From Dermatophagoides farinae (Eukaryota > Arthropoda > Arachnida > Sarcoptiformes > Pyroglyphidae): 64,000 nucleotides of DNA. Under the pieces are notes generated by a model, which saw only the letters and a program-made list of their open reading frames with translations, was not told the DNA's origin and made no database searches. Positions 53,401 through 64,000 of this stretch are shown in pieces. Location of the stretch: positions 3,372,001-3,436,000 of the forward strand of contig NC_134680.1 in NCBI RefSeq assembly GCF_024713945.1, written 5' to 3'. The translations under genes were made by a program, and so were the position numbers. Numbering within the stretch: position 1 is the stretch's first letter; each line of letters starts with the position of its first letter.

Positions 53401-55514
53401 CATTCGATATGGTCTGATGTGGTGGCGGTAATGGTGGGAATAGATTCCAGAAATTTTTATTCGTTGTTGATAATGGTTTTATCGTTGAAGATAATGACGA
53501 TGGTAAAGAAGTTGATGACGGTGTTCGATGAGTTGATGACTTTTGTTGTGATAATGTCGAAGCTGTAGTTGTTGTTGTGGATGATTTCCGTGATGATGAT
53601 GATGCCGAAACACTGAATATACTACCAATCAATGCGGTAAATTGATGGGGATCATGACCATAAACACAATGTGCAGCGGTCAATAGCCAATCCTGATCGA
53701 TTATAACGGCGCCACAATAATGTCTTCCACGAAGCAATAGCGACACCTGTTGAAAGGTAATAAAAAAAGAATTAGTAATTTTATAAAAATTTTACTATCG
53801 CTCTCGATAGATGGCGTAAGAGCATTGTGAATTTTTTTCATTTCGATTAAAATAGGTTAATTGAGATAGATTTTTTAGCGGAAATTTTGAATTTTTTTTC
53901 ATTCATATTTACCATCCATGGAAATTCGCCTTGTATGACGGCATCACCACCAACGATTCGACTTGTTCGAAGTTGTTGTTGTTGAATCAATGACGAATGT
54001 GGAGATGATATGACGGTGCTCGATTTGGATGTTGTCATTGTAGTCAATTGCGGAATAGCGGTTGTCGACGTTGTTGTTGTTGTTGGTGTTGATAGAGAAA
54101 TATTCGAATTCATTGACACCAATGATGATGACGATGAAACTACATGATATGAAGATTGTATACCACAAATATGATTATTACGTGAAGGTTTCCACCATGA
54201 TGATGTTGTTGATGATGATGGTGATGACACGTGCTGTTGTTGATTGCCAACAGTATTGTTTTTATCCAGCTTATTATGACTATTGTTATTATTGTTATTA
54301 ATAATAAATGTTGATAATGATGGATATAATAAATGTGTAGGTATTGTCAATGATGAATATGATTCACTTGCAGGAACAAATTGTATATGATTATCGTTGT
54401 TTATATTGTTGTTGTTAGATCCATATGGCATTGATTCCGTTGTTGTTGTAAATGAAGGTGATGATTCCGTTTTCACTAATTTTGTCGTTGTCGTCACTGA
54501 TGATGATGAAGGATTAACATCAACATAATAATCTTCATAATTATTATTCAGGTTATTATTTCCATGATTAACTCCCACATCACCAATAATGGCCATGATA
54601 TTATCATTATAATTATTATGTTCATCATCATCACCATCATCATTTGTAGCCATTGTCGATACATGATTTAAATGAGAATTATTAATATCAACATTGGATG
54701 GATTTTGCTTTTGTTGTTGTTGGCCATTTTGATCATCACGTTTATCATTATTTATTAATGTATAAGAAAGATTTGGTCGCCATGTTGTTGTTGTTGGTGA
54801 AATTATTTCACGATCTTTTACATCATTTTGATTGTGATTAATTATGACAACAATATCATCATCGTTATCATCAGATTGATTATTATTTGTTAATGTTGTT
54901 GAGGTCAACGATGGTGACATTGATGATGATGATACGGATGATACAACAACAACAGGATCCTCATCATTATTATTATCGTAATTGTCATTATTAGGTATTG
55001 TTGTTGTTAGGCCTGTTCCAATTGGATCATCATTATTATTATTAGTGTTATTATCATTATTGGTCATTGATAATGATGATGATGTATTTTTATTCGAATT
55101 AGAATTCAGAAATGATAATGCCGTATGTACATTACGAGTTGAATGACGTACTAGTTTAGCACGCATACGTAACATTTCATAAAAGTTTGTTTTATAACGA
55201 AACATTGACATTGATTCGGCAATAGGTGATGTATCGACCATTTTTATATTATCAAAAATCGATGATGTAATCATTATCGATAAAAAAATTATTAGGATGG
55301 TAAAAATCGATGATGATGATGATGATGGTAACATTAAAAAGGAATGATTATGATTATATAATATTCGTGAATGAATTACCATCATACAGGTCCGGTTTTT
55401 CATTTTCTTTTTAGTGTTGTTCAACATTAATATTGATCGGTTGTTGTTGTTGTTGTTGCTGCTGCTGCTGTCCATCTTTTTCTTCTTACACCAATGATAT
55501 TCAATGATAGCCAT
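50490..55514 (-). CDS. Trypsin-like S1 serine protease, type II membrane or secreted, with giant insertions
   Basis: Five exons: 55514-53913, 53746-53016, 51841-51109, 51043-50938, 50875-50490. All phases match and give about 1185 aa. A hydrophobic segment near residues 69-88 (IFTILIIFLSIMITSSIF) is a signal anchor, or a signal peptide if a later Met is used. A long Asn/Ser/Thr/Asp-rich stem follows. NHICGIQ upstream and SPVCLP in the domain give the Cys pair that usually tethers the pro-region. Activation site RIVGGDAVIQGEFPWM is near 519. Triad: LTAAHC, RNDIALIK, GDSGGP. Asp six residues before the active Ser predicts cleavage after Arg/Lys. About 214 residues separate His and Asp and about 253 separate Asp and Ser, against roughly 45 and 93 in trypsin. 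VSAGIGCA replaces the usual VSWG (Trp215 to Ala). An acidic/Asn-rich tail follows the domain. Substrate unknown. Confidence 0.9.
51842..53015 (-). other. Intron 2 of the serine protease gene
   Basis: 1,174 bp, GTATGT donor and TATAG acceptor, just after the catalytic Asp motif. A/T tracts and short CAT runs only; no exon recognised inside and the flanking phases match without one. Confidence 0.75.
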
Positions 55515-58017
55515 GGTAGCTGATGACTTTTAATAGGAGAATAAAATTTTTTGTTTAAATAAAACTGGTTCAATGACGAAGAGAAAAAAAAATAAATAAT
55601 TTTTCACATTTATAAAAACTGGAAATATTTTTCATCAAACAAAAAAAAGACCGTTATCGTTTTGAATATGAAGAGGGTGGTAAATAAGAGAAAAAACGAA
55701 AAAATTCGAATTTCTAATTTTAAAAACAAACACATGCAACATTGACGACTATCGATTGTAGACAATCGATGATTGTTGATGATGATGGATGTACGAATTG
55801 TCGTTGGCCGTCTAATAGAATGAATGGAAATAATGATGAGTGATGATATTGAACTATGTCGTCAAAACATGAATGAAAATGATGATATTCAACCACCATC
55901 AACCATTCTCACAATATATCTTTAAAAATATTATTGAAGCAGAAAAATACAGAAGCAAGTAAGTCTCTTTTGTGTTGTCTGTGTTAAATTAAAAAAAAAA
56001 TTTATTTTTTTTTTCATCATCATTCATGATCCATACATCGTTGTCGGCTTTTCGATGGAAAAAAATAGAATAATCGAAAAATCAAATCAACGAAATCCAT
56101 ATCCGAAAACAAGAAGAAAAAAAAGAGACACACACACACAAACAGACAGAAAAACGGTGGCAAATGATAATACTTGTGACTTAATAATTCAATGATGATG
56201 ATGATGATGATGATGAGAGAATTTCACAGAGAAAATATTTTTGACGAAAAAAAAAAAATTCATAGAAAATGAGAGAACAGAAATCAAGATGATCAATTGA
56301 AGAAGATGATGATCATAACCATGATGATGATGATGATGATCTTGGTAAAGAGAAACAAGACGACACGACGACGACAGCAATTTATAAATGCTTATATGAT
56401 CATCATCATCAATGCAACAATTGCAATTGTTTGTGTTTACATTGCATTGCGTGTAAGATTTGGATTTTTCTTTGTTGTAAATTCCATCATTTTCGATTGA
56501 TCGATTTTTTTCAATTGATTTCATTCACATGATGATGATGGACAATAATCATTTTGACCATTTTTTTCTCCCCAATGATGATGATGATGATGATGATTGT
56601 GTGATATCGATCTTGTATAATTCAGGAAAAAATCACACACACACACACACACACAGTTCCAATACTGATGATAATGATGATGATGATGATGATGATGATT
56701 GAAATGGATAAAAAGAAAATGATGATTACAATTTCACACCAATGGATGAAATTTTTTTTTTCATTTCATTTCAAATTTCGGACATTCTAAATTGGCCGAC
56801 AATGACGAACAATAATTTTGATTCCTTGAACTCTCTGAAAAGAAAATAAAAAAAAAATGTCAACTCGAATATCATTATGGATGTCATTTAATAGAAAGAA
56901 AGAACAAAAAAAAAAATTGTCACCTGTTTTCAAGTTACAAAAAATAATTAAAAATTTTTTTCAAAAAAAAATGATACCCCGATTTTTGTAAATTATACAC
57001 ACACACACACACAATAATAATGATATAAAGTTTTTCTCTTCCTTTTGTCTCGTTGATGATGATCACCTTGATTTACTTGAACTTTGAATTGATGAATTTT
57101 TTTTTTGCTTTGCTTTGCTTTGCTTTCTTTCTTTCTATTTCGTATGTTTGTATGAATACGATGTGAATATTTAAATGAATATATATTTGATGTTGACCTG
57201 AAACGTTTAAATGAAAAAATGAAATGAACAAAAAAAAGATGACATTACGATGATTATTGTCAACATAATAATAAATGTAAATAAGTTTTGGAAAATGGAA
57301 TGAAATGAAATAAAAAAAAATTTGCAAAAAAAAAATTTGAAGATTCATCATTGCTCAGATGATGGTGATCTGATAATATGTACAAAATGTACACGCACAC
57401 ACACACAGACAAAAGATTGTCAATGAATTGCTAAAAAAAAAATTATTATCATTGGAATGTGACCATCATCATTTTTTTCGGGTCTTTAGATGATGATGAT
57501 GATAATGTGACAATATGAATTTGAAGAAAAACCAAAAGAAAGAGAGAGAGAGAAAGAGAATGACATAATGCTTTATGGTAAACAAAAAATGTGTTGATTC
57601 GTTTGAATCAAATACATTGTGTATAATATGATATTGTGTGGTGTCAATGTCGACAATGTTTGTTTGTATGTGTGATTTGACCATATTGAATTTTTTTTTC
57701 TTGATCGAATAATTCCTTGATCATGCTCACGATGATGATAATTCAATGATATTCGAGATTGTTTGTCATTTGATTAACGATACAAATTACGCAAATATTC
57801 ACGAATACACGCACATTATCAATCGTGATGAATCAATAATCACACAAATCAATCATTTAAGTTAAATGAATGATCAAAATGAATGAAATGTTTTCAAAAA
57901 TGATAATGATCATTGTCATCATCATCATCATCATCATCACCATAAAAGAAAAGTCGGTCATCGATTCATTTTGATCTAATACAAATGAAAAAAAAGATGC
58001 AAATTTACAAATACAAA

Positions 58018-58019
<2 letters not shown>

Positions 58020-58050
<31 letters not shown>
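58020..58050. repeat. (GT)n microsatellite
   Basis: Perfect GT tract of about 15 units. Confidence 0.92.
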
Positions 58051-58051
<1 letters not shown>

Positions 58052-60373
58052 ATTTCAAAATTTTTTTCGTTTTCGTTTTCGTTATTTTGGAGCATTTCTG
58101 TAAATTGAACACACTGTAGATGTATGGCAATTTTTTTTTTGTTTGTTTGCTATTATTCAAACACAAACACAAAAAAAACATCAACATTTTTTTTGGAACA
58201 ATTCATAATTCTCACATTTTGATCCATTTGGCATTAATGGATCAAAAAAAAAAATATTTTTTTTTGCCATTTTTCTCATCACCATCATTATCATTTGTTC
58301 CAGAAAACAGCAGGGAAACAAAAATCTGATCATTCATCCTATCGGGGGATTGTGTATATATAATGTGTGTAATCGTACATAATATTGCCGTTTGTTTGTT
58401 TGTTTTTTTGTTTGTGTCCCAATCGTGGTAGACAAGATATTGGAGAATCAGCCAACCAAGCGAACAACAAACGAAAAAAAAAAAATATCTCATGAACAAA
58501 AGGCTTGGATTTTATTTTATTTTTCCACATTTCCAAACGAAATATATCATCATCATCATCATCATCATGATCTTTGTGAATTATTGATGACACACACACA
58601 CAAGTGCCTTCTTCTTGGCATAGTGTCTTTTTGTATTGTTATTATTATTATCATTGTGAATTATAATAAATCATTTTTAATGTTTTGATTTCAAATATTG
58701 AATGATGGAATGAGACAATGTAAAAGATGATCAATATTACCATGATCATAACACATACAAACATAATCAAATAGATATCATTATATAATTCACATGATTC
58801 GCACACAATGAAATTACAATCATAAATACACTATATATATATATATAATACTACCTGTTGAATGTTCATGTGTAATATATATTGATATTGATGACTGGAA
58901 TCCGGACATATAGCACACATATATGTATTCATCATCATCACCATAATGATAATGATAATGTGTATATGTCCAATGGTTTTATCTATGGTTTCATTTATGA
59001 TCTAAAAATCGACATTCGTCGTAGAATTCAACATGTGTTTCACAATTGAATCGTGTCACACGATTATCCATGATGATAAACATCAATCGATTATCTCTAT
59101 AAATAATGTAATCTTTTTGATAATCATCATTCATAAATTTTTTTTATCATCAAAAAAAAAAACAAAATTAAACCAAAATTAATGAATGATTGTGATTTGA
59201 ATCGAAAATCTTTTTCGTCATTACTAAATGATCATCATTGGTAAAAGATTTCATGAAAATTAGATAATTATTAAATAAAATTGAATTGAATTATTAATTA
59301 ATTTTGTTGATGATGAATAAGGATGATAAGAAAAAAAACGTAGACATTTATCGAGATAAATGATGAACGAAAAAAAAATCGTGTTTATTCGCGTTGTCGA
59401 AATTATTGCCTGTCGATGATGGATAATACATAAGATTTTCTAGAAAGATTTTTCTTTTTTTTTGTTCTTCTCGAAAATTTATTAAGTAATGAATTAGATC
59501 CGTAATCATCATCATCATCATCATCATTATCCAGGGTAAAAAATCATTATTAAATGATCCGGATAAGATTACACAAACACACACACACACACAACATTAT
59601 AATTTACCATCTATAGATCGTGTGTATATATGCTATTCTATTGTTTCTATCAATCATTATCATGATGATGTAAATGTTGAGATTATCATTTTGACACGTT
59701 ATTGTTGTTGAAACTGTTTTGTTTGCAATATCAAACAACAACAAAAACGTTCTGGTATATTTATACGGTCATTTATTATTGCTAAAAAATTGATAATAAT
59801 TTAGGCCATCATAAAAAAAACATCACCGAACATTGAACAAGCATCGTAATGATTAACCCGTTCAAACCATCATCACCCTCATTGCTATACAAGCCAGTAT
59901 TGATCATCATTTTGGTATCGGCATAGGCGTGGATATCAAAAATAAAAAATGTTTGATCTGAAAAATTTGTGGTATTTTTTTTTATAAACGAAAATGCATT
60001 TGTACATTTGTGCTTTGAACAGCTAAATTTAGCCCCAACAAATCATCTTGATGTCTCTTCATGATCAACATTCAAACATTGAGAGAAAAAAAAATCAAAA
60101 ACAACATATCATGTTGAATGTCGATGATTTTTTTTTGGATTCATTCATTTAATTGTGCGAATGTAATGGAAAGAAAGCGAACCACAACATTTATTTGTGA
60201 TTTTGCTTGCTTGTTTCTCTCTCTGTCTCTCTCTTTTCTTGCTCACACTAGATAGATTATCATTTTCATGACATGATAAAAAGAAATGTCCCGAAATTTA
60301 TTTTTAGCCGGTAAAAAAAAATGAATAAAAATCATAAATGTATTACGGGTAAAAATATCGTTAACAATACACG

Positions 60374-60375
<2 letters not shown>

Positions 60376-60411
<36 letters not shown>
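60376..60411. repeat. (CA)n microsatellite
   Basis: Perfect CA tract of about 18 units. Confidence 0.92.
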
Positions 60412-60413
<2 letters not shown>

Positions 60414-61753
60414 TGAAACGGTAAAAATTTCTCTTTCCTTTAAACAAATTTAAAAACTTAAAGGGTTATTGTCGTGTTATATTATCATTTTTCTTTTAAA
60501 ATTGATCATCATTGAATCATTCATTCATTCATTCAGGAATTGAAAACATGCTCATCAAAATCATCATTCGTTATTTAACAAGAGAAAAAAAAAGCGGAAA
60601 AATATCCAAATATCATGTAGTCATGTGTAAATTGTTTTCTTCTTGTTGTTTTTTTTTGAAATTTTTATTTTTTTTGCAAATATTCCCCGTTTCCGTTTAT
60701 GCAATTGTATGCAAGCATATACATATACATGCAATTTAAATGGGAAAATTATTATTTTATTTTTTTTTTATTTCCGATATTGCTCAGGAAATTTTTGTTT
60801 TGTTTTTTTTGTCAACACATGAATGAATGAATGAAATGAATGTGCCAATCTTGTTTGTTCGTTTCGATTATATATGATGATGATTATTATTATTGCTATA
60901 AGGAACTTGTCATCATTATAATCATCGTCATCATAAAAACAATAATAAAAATAAAAAAAAATAAAATCATTGTAATCATCATCATCATCATCGTCATTAT
61001 TATATTAATAATATTAATGGCAATTATGGCTGTCATCATTGTGTGTGTGTGTGTCTGCAATAATAATAATAATAATAATAATAACAGTGATTAAAGTGTC
61101 AAAAAAAACAAAACAAAAAATCCACAATCCACAATTCTTTAATTATTTACAGCCATATATTGTGTGTGAGTGTGTGTGTGTGTGAAAGCGCATTCTAGGA
61201 CTCTGGTAACTACACATTTGGCCCATATTTTTTTTCTTGTTACTAGGGTCCCTTGAATATATAAAGAATATATAAGTTATACAATGTATGTAAAATATTT
61301 TATTCCGGTGTTTTCAAATACGCTTGCGCTTTTTTTTGAATTGAATTCATTTATTGTAAACAGAAAAAAAACCTGGATTATGATCATGGTCATTTTTTTT
61401 TGAAATTATTGTTGCTACAATTATTATCGATCTTTTAACCAGTAAAAAAAATTATCGTCGCCATCTACATATATAAAATGTAGATTGCATTTAATAGAAA
61501 TGACATTCCACATACACATAAGGTAGAAGCATTTTTTTTTTACCTAACCAACTAAACGGCAGAAGCAGCAGCAGCAGTAGCAATGGAAAACAAAAAAAAA
61601 AAAAAAAAAAAAGAAAGATATCATTGTAAATATATACCGTTATAATTTTAGCTTTTTAAACATACAAAAAAATACACATACACATTATTATTATATATTA
61701 TATATATAGACAGCAACCAAACCAAGAATGAAAGAAAAAAAAATCCAGCTGGT

Positions 61754-61870
61754 TGGCGTCTATAGGTCGAATGTGTGTGTGTGTGTGTAAAATGTATGCA
61801 TGGCGTCTTTCTATGTGTGTGTGTGTGTAAAATGTATGCATGGCGTCTTTCTATGTGTGTGTGTGTGTGT
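61754..61870. repeat. 40-bp minisatellite, nearly three copies
   Basis: Two copies at 61789-61828 and 61829-61868 share the same non-repeat core (ATGTATGCATGGCGTCTTTC) and a GT tail; the second simply continues into more GT. A degenerate first copy at 61754-61788 keeps GGCGTCTATA and the GT tail. Confidence 0.88.
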
Positions 61871-63750
61871 ATTTGTAATGTGGATGTGTAAGCCATCATC
61901 ATCAACAACAATAAGCCGTCGTGTTGACCGACTAACGGGAAAAATAGAGATAGAGGGACAGAGAGAACGATATGAAATGCAGTTATATCTCTTCATCTCT
62001 CTCTCTCTCTCTCACTTATTTCTGGGTATGTATGCCCGTGTCATGTTGAACCAAAATATCTACTAAAAATATTGAAACACGAAATTTTTTTTTTTTTTTG
62101 AACTAAATCGAATAGCAGCCGACGCCAACAACAACCGCAACAGCAACAACCACGATCAAAATCTAGGTCAAATTTTCATCGACAAAACATCGAAAAACGG
62201 GCAGACTGAATAAATGTAATGTGTGTATAACAACAAGAAGACGACAAAACGAAAACCAGCTTGTCCAGAAGAAGAAGAGAGAGAGAGAGATAGAGAGAGA
62301 GAGAGAAACCAAGAAAAACGAAACCAGATCATCAGAACAGTGCCCGAATAGAATATTTATTTTTTTTTTGTTCAAGAAAAAAATGACGTTCCAAAACCAG
62401 AAATCAAAACAATCGAAAAAAGAGAAACCAGCTTGTATTGTTGAATGATGATGATGATGGTATCAAAATCCTGAAACAAACGACCTGAGAAAGTTTGATC
62501 AACCGAAAGAACAACGAACCTAAACACTCTCTCTTTTCTGGTTTTTCAAAACAAATAATAATATAATGATGATGGAAAATTTGATGGAAATTTCTCTTTC
62601 ATCAAAAAATTATCATCATCCATTCTAAAATTGTACACACTTGTTCTCATGTCGATTTATTTTCGGTTTCAATTTTGAAAATATCTCTACTACCACCACC
62701 AACACCACCACCTACAACAACAGCAACAACCGAAATTGAAGACGAAAGTTGTTTTTTCTTTTTTTTGTTGCTTTTGGTTGGTCGTCGCTTGCATTTCATT
62801 TTCTATTTTCAAAATTCATTTTCATTTTCATTTTCGATCCATTCATTCATTTATTCATTTAGGTATGTATTGATATTTCAGAATTTTTTTTTTGACGATT
62901 CTCAATTTTCATTTCATTTCATTTGTTTCATCTTTATCTTCTCTTTCTGTGTGTGTATGTATGCATGTATGTATGTAAAAAATCATTGTGTTATTCAGCC
63001 TAAATAATTCATCATTCAAAACAAAACAAAACAAAAAAAAATAGTGTAAGTTTTCCAATCCAAATCCATCCATCTATCCATGGAAATGTGATTCATATGA
63101 TTTGATTTTTCCTGTGTGTGTGTGTGTGTGTTAGATAAAGTATACAATTTAGAATAATAATATATAAAATGAGCAAGCAAAAACAAAATCTAATATTTCA
63201 AGCAGTTGTTGTTTAGTAATAATTAACATTCGAATATTATTTTGATAATCGTCGTAGAAGCATAATCATCAGGATAGAATTTGTTTATTTATTTATTTTT
63301 TATTTGTCAATTCATTTTTTCTTCATTTGAATAAAAAAAATCGATATCACACACATGTTCGATTAGATTAATTTTCACGATCAATATATTCCATATTATC
63401 ATAGTCGTTTCCGAAATAGAAAGAGAGAGAGAGAGAGAAAATGAATTTTGTATGAAAAAAACATTAAGTTTCATCTTTTATCATCATCATCATCATCATC
63501 GTTTTTTTTCTTGTTTTTTTTCCACTTTCGCTTTTACTTGATAGCAATCACCATCAATCAATAATCAATAATGAATGATTTGACCATGCTTTATTTTTTT
63601 TTCTTCATCATTTCCACTGTGATTAATTGATATATAGATATATAGAAATTATTATTATTAAAAAGATTTGATGATTTGAATTTCCACAACAAAAAACAAC
63701 AAAAAAAAAATAAATTTGAATCACACAAACAATACGACATACGAAAAATA

Positions 63751-64000
63751 ATGGCATTCAACAATGGAACACAACATAAACGTGTTACTATTTATATAGA
63801 TACAAGACCACACAATAATATTGATCAATTACAAAAATGTCATTCACATCCATATGGCAAGGTATATTATTATATTATGATGTTGTGTATGTTTAAGAAA
63901 AAACAAAAAAAAAATTAATAATCTCTTTTTTTTATTCATTAAATAGGTTTTTGCCATGCCCAACGATATCGATACATTAATAGCGGATATTAATAAAAAA
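63751..64000 (+). CDS. 5' end of an unrecognised gene, two exons, cut by window edge
   Basis: Exon 1 63751-63861 (37 codons, ATG at 63751) and exon 2 63947-64000 (18 codons to the edge). The 85-bp intron has GTATAT donor and AATAG acceptor, phase 0. The start reads MAFNNGTQHKRVTIYIDTRP and continues after the intron as VFAMPNDIDTLIADINKK. An in-frame ATG 25 codons earlier (63676) is preceded by Lys/Asn-rich low-complexity sequence and was not chosen. I do not recognise the family. A basic strand pattern followed by G-K-V-F-A and a helix D-T-L-I-A-D-I resembles the start of a doublecortin-like or ubiquitin-like fold, but this is a weak resemblance. The short GT-AG intron and absence of homopolymers favour a real gene. 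Confidence 0.5.

Larger units (their letters stand above)
55515..63750. other. Gene-poor stretch between the protease and the last gene
   Basis: About 8.2 kb with no supported gene. Holds (GAT)n runs (56192-56215, 56680-56700), CA runs (56635-56655, 56998-57013), a TTTGC run near 57105-57123, GT run at 58020-58050, CA run at 60376-60411, AAT run near 61062-61084, a 40-bp minisatellite at 61754-61870, and GA/CT runs near 61996-62012 and 62276-62305. It includes the promoter regions of both flanking divergent genes. Confidence 0.5.

Noticed and set aside
54062-54301. Open frames opposite the protease stem exon
   Set aside because: Repeat-derived reading on the non-coding strand; no family features.

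Overview
The window reads as nuclear DNA of an arthropod. It is strongly AT-rich and full of (GAT)n/(CAT)n, (CA)n and (GA)n microsatellites. Coding sequences carry long Asn, Ser, Thr, His and Gln runs, and introns are mostly short (about 65-95 bp) with GT-AG ends. The protein set (a group I PAK, an Eyegone-type Pax gene, a type II membrane trypsin-like protease, iGluR-like ligand-binding proteins, an orphan GPCR) together with the compact introns best fits a small chelicerate genome such as an astigmatid mite (dust-mite type). That placement is inference; no rRNA or mitochondrial marker is present.

Layout. 1-1107 (-): amino-terminal part of a rhodopsin-class GPCR that runs off the left edge. 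1834-1917: a probable 84-bp hAT-like MITE. 3408-5063 and 7297-8610 (-): two tandem paralogues, each a signal peptide plus a complete glutamate-receptor-type ligand-binding domain with no channel and a hydrophobic C-terminal tail. 11725-12708 (+): intronless transaldolase. 13563-18070 (-): group I p21-activated kinase, four exons. 19954-20608 (-): riboflavin kinase whose frame is broken by a 10-bp tandem duplication. 25259-32539 (-): five-exon Eyegone-type Pax gene (RED half of the paired domain plus homeodomain). 32.5-50.2 kb: an 18-kb gene desert upstream of the Pax gene. 50490-55514 (-): five-exon trypsin-like protease with very large insertions inside the catalytic domain. 55.5-63.7 kb: a second gene-poor stretch. 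63751-64000 (+): first two exons of an unrecognised gene running off the right edge.

The genes do not form a pathway. Transaldolase and riboflavin kinase are housekeeping enzymes; PAK acts downstream of Rac/Cdc42; the Pax gene is a developmental regulator; the GPCR and the two ligand-binding proteins point to extracellular sensing. The most unusual item is the tandem pair of channel-less ligand-binding proteins. In both, the two lobes (S1 and S2) are read continuously in one exon, so no pore exons can be hidden between them. All exon limits were derived by hand from reading frames, splice dinucleotides and family alignment from memory. No search or transcript was available.
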